A stretch of DNA of 64,000 nt from DASUPK01 sp963695675 (lineage in GTDB: Bacteria; Actinomycetota; Thermoleophilia; Solirubrobacterales; 70-9). Below the pieces are notes generated by a model. It ran no database searches and was not told the DNA's origin. It saw nothing but the letters and a program-made list of their open reading frames with translations. Positions 38,714 through 49,381 of the stretch are shown in pieces (position 1 is the first letter of the stretch; every line of letters starts with the position of its first letter). The DNA lies in the NCBI GenBank assembly GCA_963695675.1, contig CAVOGY010000003.1, forward strand, positions 62,001 through 126,000. Direction: 5' to 3'. The position numbers and the translations under genes are program-made.

Positions 38714-41545
38714 CTAGCGCTTAGGCCGCTTGCGTTCCGATTCGGCGCGCTGCTTCGCCGTCGCCGTGCGCTTCGGCTTCACCTTCGGCTTGGCTGCGCT
38801 CGCACCCCCCTGCTTCCGGGCCGGCTTGGCCTTTGGCTTCACCGCCGGCTTGCTCTTCGGCTTAGCGCCGGCGTTTGGCGCCGAGGCCCTCGACACCCCC
38901 TTGGCGGGCGCCTTCGAGCCCGAGGAGCGGCGCCGTGGCGCTCTGGTGACCCTCGCCTCGCCGTTGCCGGCCGCCTCGGCGGCAGCTGCCTCCTCGGCGA
39001 CGCTGGTGGCCGCCGGGGCCTCGTCCTCGATGGAGCCGGCCGGCGCGGAGGCACCGTTCCCGTTTCCGTTCTCGGACTCGACCACCAGCGCGACTGCGCT
39101 CACGCGGTCGCCCTTCTTCAGGTTCATCACTCTCACGCCCTGGGTCGGGCGGCCCATTCGTGAGATCCCCGAGACGGCGGTGCGCTGCACCATCCCGTTC
39201 TGGGAGATGAAGAGCAGCTCCTGGCCCTCGCGAACGATGCGAGCGCCGGCGAGCCCTCCCTTCTTGGCGGTCAGCTTCGCCGTCAGGACACCCTTCGCCC
39301 CGCGGCCCTTGACCGGGTACTCCGAGATCAGGGTGCGCTTGCCGTAGCCATTCTCGGTGACTACCAGGAGCTCGCCCTTCGAGTCCTTGCCATCGACGAC
39401 GTCGAGTGAGAGGACCTGGTTGCCCTTGTCGGAGACGTTCATCCCCTTTACGCCCGCTGTGGCGCGACCCATCGGCCGCGCCTGCTTCTCGCTGAAGCGG
39501 GCCGCGTGGCCGGACTTGGAGACCATGATGATGTCGTCGGTACCCGAGGTCATCCGGACGCGGACGAGCTCGTCGCCCTTGCGGATGTTGATCGCGATGA
39601 TGCCGTCGGCACGGATCGGGGTGTCGTAGTCCTTGAACGGGGTCTTCTTGACCATTCCCTGGGCCGTCCCGAAGACGAGGTACTTGCCCTCCGAGAAGTC
39701 GCGCGTCGGGATCACGGCCATCACCCGCTCCTTGTCCTTGAGCGGCAGGACGTTGACCAGGGCGCGGCCGCGTGAAGCGCGTGAGCCCTCGGGCAGCTCG
39801 TAGACCTTGAGCCGGTAGACCTTTCCCTGGTTGGTGAAGAAGAGCAGGTAGTCGTGCGTCGAGCAGACGTGCAGGTGCTCGATGTAGTCGCCCTCCTTCA
39901 TGTTCATCCCCTGGACACCGCGGCCGCCGCGCCGCTGCTGCCGGTAGGTGTTGAGCGGGGTCCGCTTTGCATAGCCGGACGCCGTGATCGAGACGACCAT
40001 CTGCTCGTCGGCGATCACGTCCTCGATGTCGAGATCGCCCTCCGCGGCCGTGATCTCGGTGCGCCGCTCGTCGCCGTAGCGATCAGCGACCCCCGAGAGC
40101 TCGGCCTTGACCAGGTTCAGGACCTTCTTCTCGTCGGCCAGGATCGCGCGGAGCTCCTTGATCAGCTTGGTGAGCTCCTTGTGCTCCTGCTTGATCTTGT
40201 CGGCCTCGAGTGCGGTGAGGCGCTGCAGGCGCATGTCGAGGATCGCCTGGGCCTGGGCGCGGGTGAGGCTGAACTTGTCGATCAGGCCCTCGCGCGCGGT
40301 GTCGGGATCCTTCGAGCGCCTGATCAGCCTGATCACGGCGTCGAGGTTGTCGAGCGCGATCAGGAGGCCCTCGAGGATGTGGGCGCGCGCCTCGGCGCGA
40401 GCGAGCTGGTGCTGCGTCCGCCTGGTGATGACCTCCTTCTGGTGGCCGACGTACTGCTCGACCAGCTCGCGGAGGCTGAGGGTCTTCGGCACTCCGTCGA
40501 CCAGCGCGACCATGTTGATGCCGAAGGACTGCTGCATCGCGGTGCGCTTGTAGAGCTGGTTGAGCACCACCTGCGCCGGATCGCCGCCGCGCTTCAGCTC
40601 GATCACCAGGCGCATGCCGTTGCGATCGGACTCATCGCGAAGATCGGAGATGCCGGTGATCTTCTTGTCGCGGACGAGGTCGGCGATCTTGGTGATCAGG
40701 CCGCCCTCGCCGCCCTTCTTGACCATGAAGGGGAGCTCGGTGACGATGATCGCCTCACGGCCGCCCTTGAGCGGCTCGACGTGTGCCTTGGCCCGGATCC
40801 GGATCGAGCCGCGACCGGAGCTGTAGGCGTCGCGGATCCCCTGCGTCCCCATGATCGTGCCGCCGCCCGGGAAGTCGGGGCCCTTGACGTGCTTCATCAG
40901 GCCCTTGAGGTCGATCTGCGGGTCATCGATGTAGGCGTTGACGGCGCCGATCACCTCGCGCAGGTTGTGCGGCGGGATGTTCGTCGCCATCCCCACGGCG
41001 ATCCCCGTCGCGCCGTTGACGAGCAGGTTCGGGAAGCGGGCCGGGAGCAGCACCGGCTCGCGCGTCGACTCGTCGTAGTTGGGACCGAAGTCGACGGTGT
41101 CGGCGTCGATGTCACGCAGGAGCTCGGTGGCGAGGGGACCGAGCCGCGCCTCCGTGTACCGCATTGCCGCCGGCGGGTCGTCATCGATCGAGCCGAAGTT
41201 GCCCTGGCCGTCGACCAGCGGGTAGCGCAGGGCGAAGTCCTGCGCCATGCGGACGAGGGTCTCGTAGATCGCGGAGTCGCCGTGAGGGTGGTACTTGCCC
41301 ATCACCTCGCCGACGATGAAGGCGCACTTCCGGTACGGCCGGTTGGGCTGCAGCCCGAGGTCGTGCATCGCGTAGAGCACGCGCCGGTGCACCGGCTTGA
41401 GGCCGTCGCGGACGTCGGGCAGCGCCCGTCCGACGATCACGCTCATCGCGTAGTCGAGGTAGGACGAGCGCATCTCCTTCTCGAGCTCGCGCTCCTCGAT
41501 GTTCCCGTGCAGCGCCTGGTCCAGGGTCCGCTCTCCGTCAGCCAT
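38714..41545 (-). CDS. gyrA: DNA gyrase subunit A with long basic tail
   Basis: A 943-residue subunit of the gyrase that introduces negative supercoils. The breakage domain shows LDYAMSVIVGRALPDVRDGL, GKYHPHGDSAIYETLVRM (quinolone region) and the catalytic tyrosine in PPAAMRYTEARLG. The GyrA box is RQQRRGGRGVQGM, and six-blade beta-pinwheel segments follow to about residue 820. The last 120 residues are low complexity: acidic/Ala-rich (ATSVAEEAAAAEAAG), then Lys/Pro/Ala-rich (AKPKSKPAVKPKAKPARK), like a histone H1 tail. ATG at 41545 with GGAGGT upstream. It follows gyrB directly. Confidence 0.97.
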   Translation of the reverse strand: MADGERTLDQALHGNIEERELEKEMRSSYLDYAMSVIVGRALPDVRDGLKPVHRRVLYAMHDLGLQPNRPYRKCAFIVGEVMGKYHPHGDSAIYETLVRMAQDFALRYPLVDGQGNFGSIDDDPPAAMRYTEARLGPLATELLRDIDADTVDFGPNYDESTREPVLLPARFPNLLVNGATGIAVGMATNIPPHNLREVIGAVNAYIDDPQIDLKGLMKHVKGPDFPGGGTIMGTQGIRDAYSSGRGSIRIRAKAHVEPLKGGREAIIVTELPFMVKKGGEGGLITKIADLVRDKKITGISDLRDESDRNGMRLVIELKRGGDPAQVVLNQLYKRTAMQQSFGINMVALVDGVPKTLSLRELVEQYVGHQKEVITRRTQHQLARAEARAHILEGLLIALDNLDAVIRLIRRSKDPDTAREGLIDKFSLTRAQAQAILDMRLQRLTALEADKIKQEHKELTKLIKELRAILADEKKVLNLVKAELSGVADRYGDERRTEITAAEGDLDIEDVIADEQMVVSITASGYAKRTPLNTYRQQRRGGRGVQGMNMKEGDYIEHLHVCSTHDYLLFFTNQGKVYRLKVYELPEGSRASRGRALVNVLPLKDKERVMAVIPTRDFSEGKYLVFGTAQGMVKKTPFKDYDTPIRADGIIAINIRKGDELVRVRMTSGTDDIIMVSKSGHAARFSEKQARPMGRATAGVKGMNVSDKGNQVLSLDVVDGKDSKGELLVVTENGYGKRTLISEYPVKGRGAKGVLTAKLTAKKGGLAGARIVREGQELLFISQNGMVQRTAVSGISRMGRPTQGVRVMNLKKGDRVSAVALVVESENGNGNGASAPAGSIEDEAPAATSVAEEAAAAEAAGNGEARVTRAPRRRSSGSKAPAKGVSRASAPNAGAKPKSKPAVKPKAKPARKQGGASAAKPKVKPKRTATAKQRAESERKRPKR

Positions 41546-41559
41546 CGGTCACCTCCCCG

Positions 41560-44071
<2,512 letters not shown>

Positions 44072-44249
44072 TCAGCTTCCTTTCCGTCCAATCAGGGGAC
44101 ACCTCGACCTTCGTGACCCGGCTCGGAAAGTCCTTGCGGACAAGAGGGTCGAGGCCTCACTCAAGTACACATAAGTCTACCAGTCGAGAGACCCGGAAAA
44201 TGCACCAAAGGAGCACAAATTCCCTGCAAACGGCGAATTAAGTGAAAAA
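44072..44249 (-). promoter_or_regulatory. AT-richer gyrB upstream region
   Basis: 178 bases between DUF721 and gyrB are notably richer in A/T than the surroundings, with TAGACT (44179-44174, read leftward) and TATGTG nearby as possible -10 elements. gyrB and gyrA therefore probably have their own promoter. No DnaA-box cluster was seen. Confidence 0.45.
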
Positions 44250-44558
44250 TCAATCGGTCTCGCCCGAGGCGGTGAACCGGAGCCCCTCCAGAGTGCTCCC
44301 GTGGAGCAGATTCCGCCTGATTTTCGCCAGGATCTCCTCCCCGAGGAGGTCCAGCTCGTGGGCCCAGGTCGACGATCTGCAGGCGACGGTGACCACGCCG
44401 GAGCGCTCGGCGACGGGGGTTGCCTCGCGCGCGACCGCCCCGCCCACTGCGCCGGGCCAGGCGCTCTGCACCGCCGCGAGCAGCGTCGTCGGCTCGGCCC
44501 GCCCGCGGGCCTCGCTCACTGCTTCCGCCAGCGGCCGAGGGGCTCGTCTGCGCCTCAC
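44250..44558 (-). CDS. DUF721 protein (DciA-like)
   Basis: A 102-residue small basic protein with the DUF721 pattern: LAEAVSEARGRAEPTTLLAA, AWPGAVGGAVAREATPV and GVVTVACRSSTWAHELDLLG. The recF-DUF721-gyrB order is standard in actinobacteria. In bacteria that lack DnaC/DnaI, the DUF721 protein DciA loads the replicative helicase; by position and fold this could be that loader, although short actinobacterial forms are less studied. Its start overlaps the recF stop (ATGA at 44558-44555), so the two are co-translated. Confidence 0.85.
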   Translation of the reverse strand: MRRRRAPRPLAEAVSEARGRAEPTTLLAAVQSAWPGAVGGAVAREATPVAERSGVVTVACRSSTWAHELDLLGEEILAKIRRNLLHGSTLEGLRFTASGETD

Positions 44559-45640
44559 GCCGCCCTCAGCGCGGGGGCCGCCGCGGCCGCTCCGTCGCTG
44601 ACCTCGATCCGCAGAGCGCCGGCCGAGGGCACATGGGTGGCCTCGGTGGCGGTGATCACGGCCTGTCCCCCCCGTTCGAGGAGCAAGATGAGCAGCTCCC
44701 GGTGCCCCGGATCGAGCTCGCTCATCACGTCATCGAGCAACATCAGAGGCGGGGCCCGCCCTGCCTCGAGCAGGGCGGCGCGCTCTGCGAACAGGAGGGC
44801 GAGCAGGGCCAGGCGTTGCTGGCCCTGGGACCCGAAGCGGCGTAGCGGCTTCGCCGCGATCCGGAGCTCCACCTCATCCAGCTGGGGGCCGTACGAGGTG
44901 TAGGCCCGGCCGAGTTCATCCGCTCGCCGGCGCCCCAGCTCGACGACCAGCTGCTCGCGATCCCCGGCTGCGCGCGGCCGATAGGAGATCTCGGCCTCCG
45001 GAAGCCCGAGGCCCTCCCCGAGTTCCGTGAAGGTCGCGGCGAGCGCATCCACGGCCTCCGCCCGGGCCGCGACGAGGGGCTCCGCCTCGGCCGCCAGGCG
45101 CTCATCCCACGCCCGCAGGGACTCCGGACCTCCCAATCCTGACCGGATTCGCGCAACCAGCGCGTTGCGCTGGGCGAGGGTTCGGCCGAATCGGCGGCGG
45201 AGGTCGGCCCTGGCGGGCCAGAGGGCGGCGCAGAACCGGTCCAGATGGGCTCGCCGGCGGGCAGGGGAGCCCTTGACGAGCTGTAGCCGATCGGGGTGAA
45301 AGACGCTCGCCAGGGGCCGCTGGTGGGGGTCTCCACCAAGCGGCCTACCGGCCATCAGGTGCCGTCGCTCCCCGGAGCGGTCGAGCGCCGCGAGCAAGCG
45401 CGCGTCGCTCGCCACCAGGTCCAGCTCGACGCGCGCGCCCTGCTCTCCGAAGCGAATCATGTCCCGGTCGTTGCCGGCCCTGAAGGACCGACCGGTGAGG
45501 CCGAAGTAGATCGCCTCGAGCAGGTTCGTCTTGCCGGCGCCGTTCGCGCCGTGAACGACCACGATCGGGGCGGCGAGCGCGGTACGCGCGTCGGCGAGGT
45601 TGCGAAACCCGCGGCACTCGACTGCGCCGAGGACCGACAT
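44555..45640 (-). CDS. recF: DNA replication and repair protein RecF
   Basis: A 361-residue SMC-like ATPase that loads RecA at single-strand gaps. The Walker A motif is VHGANGAGKTNLLEAIYFGL (about residues 28-47). The signature and Walker B are near the end: RFGSQGQQRLALLALLFAER and MLLDDVMSELDPGHRELLIL. VKGSPARRRAHLDRFCAALW is also typical. ATG at 45640. The 77 bases between dnaN and recF contain the central module of the dispersed repeat (copy I). Confidence 0.95.
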   Translation of the reverse strand: MSVLGAVECRGFRNLADARTALAAPIVVVHGANGAGKTNLLEAIYFGLTGRSFRAGNDRDMIRFGEQGARVELDLVASDARLLAALDRSGERRHLMAGRPLGGDPHQRPLASVFHPDRLQLVKGSPARRRAHLDRFCAALWPARADLRRRFGRTLAQRNALVARIRSGLGGPESLRAWDERLAAEAEPLVAARAEAVDALAATFTELGEGLGLPEAEISYRPRAAGDREQLVVELGRRRADELGRAYTSYGPQLDEVELRIAAKPLRRFGSQGQQRLALLALLFAERAALLEAGRAPPLMLLDDVMSELDPGHRELLILLLERGGQAVITATEATHVPSAGALRIEVSDGAAAAAPALRAA

Positions 45641-45660
45641 TAATCGGGTGGCTCCTCCAG

Positions 45661-45700
45661 CACCAAACGGGTCGCGCTGTCGCGCGCCCTCGCCTGAACG
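45661..45700 (+). repeat. Dispersed repeat, copy I (isolated central module)
   Basis: CCAAACGGGTCGCGC-TGTC-GCGCGCCCTCGCCTGAAC. The stem GGTCGCGC/GCGCGCC closes on TGTC apart from one unpaired base in its 5' arm. No outer arms are present. It lies between the dnaN stop and recF start. Confidence 0.75.
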
Positions 45701-45717
45701 GCGCCCCCTCTCATGAT

Positions 45718-46821
45718 CTACACGTTGAGGCGAATCGGCATCACCAGGTAGCTGAAGTCGTCGGCACCGGCGGGCTCCAGCAGGCCCGGGCGGAGGGGGG
45801 AGATCAGCTTGAGGACGACTTCATCGGAGTCGATGCTCTCCAGCCCATCCCTGATGAACTCGGGATTGAAGCCGATCTCGAGCAGCTCACCAGAGTAGGG
45901 GGCCGGCAGGGCCTCACGCGCGTCGCCGAGGTCGGGGGTCTCCGCCGAGACCACGAGCTCGCCGTCCGAGAACGAGAGTCGCAGCGCCGCGTTTCGCTGG
46001 GCGAGCTGCGACACCCGTCTGGTCACCTCGAGCAGTTCCGCCCTGGGCAGCTTCACCTCGTGCTCGTAGGACTCCGGCAGAAGCTGTGAATGGTTCGGGA
46101 ACTGGCCATCGATCAACCGCGAGCTGAGGGAGGTCGGGCCCACCCGGAAAATCGCCTGGTTGCGGGTCAGCCAGACACTCAGCGATTCCTCACCACCGGC
46201 TTCGATCAGGCGCGCCAGCTCGCGCAGCGCCCGGGCCGGGACATTGGCCTCGAGGCGCTCCGACACGGACGTCTCCAGCTTCGTCATTTTCACCGCGAGG
46301 CGGTAGGAATCGGTGGCGACCATCGTCATCTCGTTCCCCTCGACCGTGACCAGGACCCCGGTCAGAACCGGCCGCGCCTCGTCACGCGAGGCAGCCCGGG
46401 CCACCCGAGTGATCGTGTCGCGCAGCGGCGGCGCGGGCAGCTCGATCGGCTCACCCTCAGTCTCGGGAAAACGTGGGAAGTCACCCGCCGGAAGGGTGCG
46501 CAGGTGAAAGCGGGAAGAGCCGGCACTGAGCTCGATGTCGCGCTCGGCTTCGCGGAAAGCCATGCTGACCGGCCCGTCCGGCAGAGAACGCGCGACCTCG
46601 ACGAGTAGGCGGCCCGGCAGCACTACCGAGCCCTCGCCCTCCACCTTGCCGTCGAGGCCGACCTCGAGGCCGACCTCCATATCCGTTGCGCGCAGGCGTA
46701 CCTCACCGTTCGCGGTGATCAGAATTCCCGAGAGCGCCTGCAGCGCGGCGCGAGCGGACACCGCTCTAGAGACGACGAGGAGTGCATCGAGAAGCGCTTG
46801 GCGTGTGGTGTTGATCTTCAT
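45718..46821 (-). CDS. dnaN: DNA polymerase III sliding clamp (beta subunit)
   Basis: A 367-residue ring-forming clamp with three repeated domains. The ATG at 46821 gives the classical start MKINTTRQALLDALLVVSRA. Other features: LSGILITANGEVRLRATDME, VLTGVLVTVEGNEMTMVATD with SYRLAVK at the domain junction, FPNHSQLLPESYEHEV and the C-terminus SYLVMPIRL with the ligand-pocket MPIR motif. A longer in-frame extension upstream has no homology. It lies 92 bases after dnaA. Confidence 0.97.
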   Translation of the reverse strand: MKINTTRQALLDALLVVSRAVSARAALQALSGILITANGEVRLRATDMEVGLEVGLDGKVEGEGSVVLPGRLLVEVARSLPDGPVSMAFREAERDIELSAGSSRFHLRTLPAGDFPRFPETEGEPIELPAPPLRDTITRVARAASRDEARPVLTGVLVTVEGNEMTMVATDSYRLAVKMTKLETSVSERLEANVPARALRELARLIEAGGEESLSVWLTRNQAIFRVGPTSLSSRLIDGQFPNHSQLLPESYEHEVKLPRAELLEVTRRVSQLAQRNAALRLSFSDGELVVSAETPDLGDAREALPAPYSGELLEIGFNPEFIRDGLESIDSDEVVLKLISPLRPGLLEPAGADDFSYLVMPIRLNV

Positions 46822-46857
46822 TGCCGGTTGTTGACCGTTCCTAGGAGTAGTAAGGGC

Positions 46858-46883
46858 TGTGGATGGCGTGGATATGTGGACGG
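46858..46883 (+). promoter_or_regulatory. Two DnaA-box-like nonamers between dnaA and dnaN
   Basis: TGTGGATGG (46858-46866) and TGTGGACGG (46875-46883) each differ by two bases from the DnaA-box consensus TGTGGATAA and lie 17 bases apart in the same direction. They might serve dnaN regulation or be part of a weak origin. Two imperfect boxes are not enough to call oriC. Confidence 0.35.
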
Positions 46884-46913
46884 CCTCCGGTTCGATTCTT
46901 TCAATCCGTTCGG

Positions 46914-48278
46914 TCACGATTCGTCCGGGTCCGTACTGGTCGATCTCGAACGGAGCTCTGAGGTGAGATCCTCGAGCGTTCTCGAGAAGGCGGCATTCTG
47001 CAGGGCACTCCGTTCGACCTTGCGGATTGCGTGCAGGACGGTGGTGTGATCACGGCGGTTGAAGGCCTGCGCGATCGCCGGAAGGGAGAGGTCGGTGAGC
47101 TGGCGCGTCAAGTACATGCCGAGCTGACGGGCCCTGGCGACGGGAGCAGTGCGGCTGGGGGAGAGGATGTCGTCAAGGCTGAGACCGAGCTTGGTGGCTA
47201 CGGCCTCCTGGATTTGACGAGCATCCGGGCGCTCGGGCGGATGCGGAGCGATTGTGTCGGCGGGGAGAGCACGGTCAACTGACGCCGGGGTGACGGTGGA
47301 GGCGGTCAGCGAGGAGAGGGCGACGACGCGGGTCAGCGCTCCCTTCAGCACGCGGAGGTTCGACGAGGCCTTGGAGGCGAGCGCCCGCAGCGCGTCGGGC
47401 GGAAGGGACTCGCTCTGCTCGCGTGCGAGGTTGCCGAGAAAGACGAGGCGGGTGGTGAGGTCGGGTGGCTCGAGCGGGACGGTGAGCCCCCACTCGAAGC
47501 GATCGCGCAGGCGCTCCGCGAGCGCGGAGAGCTCGGCCGGCACGCGATCGGCGGTCAGGACGAGTTGAGCGCCACCCTCGTACAAGGCGTTGAAGGTGTG
47601 GAAGAACTCGTCGGCGGTGCGGGCCTTGCCTTGGAGGAACTGGACGTCGTCGATCAGCAGGAGGTCAGCGCGGCGGTAGCGGTCCTTGAAGCCGTCGATG
47701 GCGGCGCTGTGCAGAGAGGAGACGAACTCGTTGGTGAAGGACTCTGCCGTGGTGTAGTGGACGGCCAGCTGCGGGCTGTGGCGACGGAGGTAGTTGGCGA
47801 TCGAGCCGAGGAGATGGGTCTTGCCGAGCCCTGGGGGCCCGTGGAGGAAGAGCGGGTTGTAGGCCTCGCCGGGGGCCTCGGCGACTGCCAGGGCTGCGGC
47901 GTGGGCGAGCTGGTTGCCGGGGCCGATGACGAAGCGCTCGAAGGTGTAGTCGGGATTGAGTGTGACGTGGCACGCCGCCTCGTCGTGAACCGCGCCGCCC
48001 GGTGGGGCGACGTCCGGGGTGACCAGCTCGACCTCGCGGACGCCGTCGATCGCCCTGGCGGTGGCGGCACGGAGCAACTCCATGTAGCGACGGCGGACCC
48101 AGCGCAGGACGCGCTGCGGGCCGGTCAGATACAGGGTCGCTCCACGCCGGGAGAGAGGGGAGAGCGGAGAGAACCAGAGGCGGTAGGTGTCCTCGGGGAC
48201 GGAGGCGGCCAGTTCTCGCTGGATCTCGCGCCAGGGACCGCTCAGGTCCCCGCGAGCGTCACGAACCTGCCCCTGAAC
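46914..48278 (-). CDS. dnaA: Chromosomal replication initiator DnaA, probable GTT start
   Basis: About 454 residues. Domain I is visible upstream of the first conventional start (GPWREIQRELAASVPEDTYR then LWFSPL). The linker is short. The AAA+ domain has YNPLFLHGPPGLGKTHLLGS (Walker A), RRADLLLIDDVQFLQG (Walker B) and the arginine region. Domain IV ends with the DnaA-box-binding motif RRDHTTVLHAIRKVE. No ATG, GTG or TTG precedes domain I in frame back to an in-frame TGA about 90 bases further upstream. A perfect AAGGAGG (48290-48284) stands five bases before GTT (48278-48276), the best-placed start. Starting at ATG 48083 would remove domain I. Confidence 0.92.
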   Translation of the reverse strand, partial: VQGQVRDARGDLSGPWREIQRELAASVPEDTYRLWFSPLSPLSRRGATLYLTGPQRVLRWVRRRYMELLRAATARAIDGVREVELVTPDVAPPGGAVHDEAACHVTLNPDYTFERFVIGPGNQLAHAAALAVAEAPGEAYNPLFLHGPPGLGKTHLLGSIANYLRRHSPQLAVHYTTAESFTNEFVSSLHSAAIDGFKDRYRRADLLLIDDVQFLQGKARTADEFFHTFNALYEGGAQLVLTADRVPAELSALAERLRDRFEWGLTVPLEPPDLTTRLVFLGNLAREQSESLPPDALRALASKASSNLRVLKGALTRVVALSSLTASTVTPASVDRALPADTIAPHPPERPDARQIQEAVATKLGLSLDDILSPSRTAPVARARQLGMYLTRQLTDLSLPAIAQAFNRRDHTTVLHAIRKVERSALQNAAFSRTLEDLTSELRSRSTSTDPDES

Positions 48279-48298
48279 CTGGTCCTCCTTCGTCGTCG

Positions 48299-48345
48299 TG
48301 GGTGCGAGGGCGCTCCGCAGGCGAAGCCGAGGAGCGACCCGTCTC
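48299..48345 (-). repeat. Dispersed repeat, copy J (isolated central module)
   Basis: Read leftward: GACGGGTCGCTCCTCGGC and TTCGCCTGCGGAGCGCCCTC. It is the long-loop central module of copy H without outer arms, placed a few bases upstream of the dnaA Shine-Dalgarno sequence. Confidence 0.8.
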
Positions 48346-48486
48346 GTGCTCGGCCGAGCGGCCGATCATAGGCTCGGCCCCAGCGGCTCGGAAGGGGAGC
48401 CGCGGCGCTCTCCGTGCAAAACGCGGCGAAAACCGGGAGCGGCTCTGCGGGGCTGGCGGATGCGGGAAGCTATGGGGGCCACGCCC

Positions 48487-48492
48487 TATACT
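48487..48492 (+). promoter_or_regulatory. rpmH promoter -10 element
   Basis: TATACT lies 36 bases before the rpmH ATG in a GC-rich context. The -35 region is not clear. It would drive the rpmH-rnpA-yidD-yidC-jag group. Confidence 0.5.
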
Positions 48493-48528
48493 GCCCTGCC
48501 CTTCGCCCTCTCGATTTGGGCCCTCCTG

Positions 48529-48663
48529 ATGAAGCGGACCTATCAGCCGAAGAAGCGCAAGCGGGCCCGGACCCACGGATTTCGAGCCCGGAGCCGGACC
48601 CGTTCCGGCCGCGCGATCCTGAGGCGCCGGCGTCAAAAGGGCCGCAAGCGCCTCACCCCGTAG
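48529..48663 (+). CDS. rpmH: 50S ribosomal protein L34
   Basis: A 44-residue ribosomal protein with the full classical sequence: MKRTYQPKKRKRARTHGFRA and the tail RAILRRRRQKGRKRLTP. ATG at 48529 preceded by a TCCTG stretch rather than a good Shine-Dalgarno. It is the first gene rightward from the dnaA divergence point and overlaps nothing; rnpA begins three bases after its stop. Confidence 0.97.
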   Translation: MKRTYQPKKRKRARTHGFRARSRTRSGRAILRRRRQKGRKRLTP

Positions 48664-48665
48664 CG

Positions 48666-49061
48666 TTGTCTTCCGAGGGCCGCCCGGATGCCCGTCGGCG
48701 TCGTCTCTCCCGGAGCGGCGATTTCGATCGCGTCTACCGCGAGGGCAAATCGCGCGCGAACCGCTTTCTGGTCGTCCATTCCTTCGCTCGGCGCGACGAC
48801 GAGTCGCCAGATGGCGCTCGCCTCGGACTCTCGGTGGGCCGCAAGATCGGCAAGGCGGTGACGCGGAACAAGGTGAAGCGGGCCGTCCGGGAGGCGTTCT
48901 GGCAGCTCTCCGATCGGATCGAGCCGGGGATGGACTATGTGATCGTCGCTCGGCCCGGATCTGAAGGTCTACTCGAGCGTGAGGGTCAGGAAGGGATTCA
49001 GGGGTCGCTCGCAGAGCTCATGGATGACCCCCGGGATTCCGGCGAGGGGCGTTTGTCGTGA
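48666..49061 (+). CDS. rnpA: Ribonuclease P protein component
   Basis: A 131-residue basic protein that assists the RNase P RNA in tRNA 5' processing. The conserved beginning is RLSRSGDFDRVYREGKSRAN. The RNR signature is GLSVGRKIGKAVTRNKVKRA followed by VREAFWQL. MDYVIVARPG matches the third strand. The TTG at 48666, two bases after the rpmH stop, is the only in-frame canonical or near-canonical start before the conserved part. The end overlaps yidD (GTGA). Confidence 0.92.
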   Translation: MSSEGRPDARRRRLSRSGDFDRVYREGKSRANRFLVVHSFARRDDESPDGARLGLSVGRKIGKAVTRNKVKRAVREAFWQLSDRIEPGMDYVIVARPGSEGLLEREGQEGIQGSLAELMDDPRDSGEGRLS

Positions 49062-49064
49062 AAC
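49051..49064. other. Degenerate parS-like sequence
   Basis: GTTTGTCGTGAAAC matches 12 of 14 bases of the parS core GTTTCACGTGAAAC and lies in the rnpA/yidD overlap. Because one half site is imperfect and the bases are coding, the call is weak. Confidence 0.2.
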
Positions 49065-49372
49065 GGATCCTGATCGCGATCCTGCTCGCTCCGATCCGCC
49101 TCTATCAGCGCTGGATCTCGCCCGCGATGGCGCCACGTTGCCGCTACTACCCGACCTGTTCCGCCTATGCGGTGGAGGCGATTCGCGAGCTCGGTCCGAT
49201 CCGCGGGACGGTCCTGGCCGGCTGGCGTGTGCTGCGCTGCAACCCGTTCAGTCACGGTGGCGTCGACGAGCTCTGTGATCGACGGCTCTTCCGGAATACG
49301 CCCACGCGGTCGGAGCCCGACCATCTCGCACCCGGAGCTGCCCGCGGATCCAGTGGCACCGATCTGACGTAG
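49058..49372 (+). CDS. yidD: Membrane protein insertion efficiency factor YidD
   Basis: A 104-residue small protein. The diagnostic core is LLAPIRLYQRWISPAMAPRC and YYPTCSAYAVEAIRELG, with the conserved P-x-CRYYPTCSxYA motif and HGGVDEL later. The N-terminal helix attaches it to the inner membrane. The last 25 residues are non-conserved. GTG start at 49058 overlapping the rnpA stop. Confidence 0.95.
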   Translation: MKRILIAILLAPIRLYQRWISPAMAPRCRYYPTCSAYAVEAIRELGPIRGTVLAGWRVLRCNPFSHGGVDELCDRRLFRNTPTRSEPDHLAPGAARGSSGTDLT

Positions 49373-49381
49373 AACTCCACC

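Noticed and set aside
46914..48083. DnaA starting at ATG 48083
   Set aside because: This would delete domain I, whose conserved residues (Trp, LWFSPL, RVLRWVRRRYM region) are clearly encoded upstream in the same frame after a strong Shine-Dalgarno.
49051..49064. Possible parS site GTTTGTCGTGAAAC
   Set aside because: Two mismatches in one half-site and coding on both reading frames; no second copy seen near parAB. Listed only as a weak feature.
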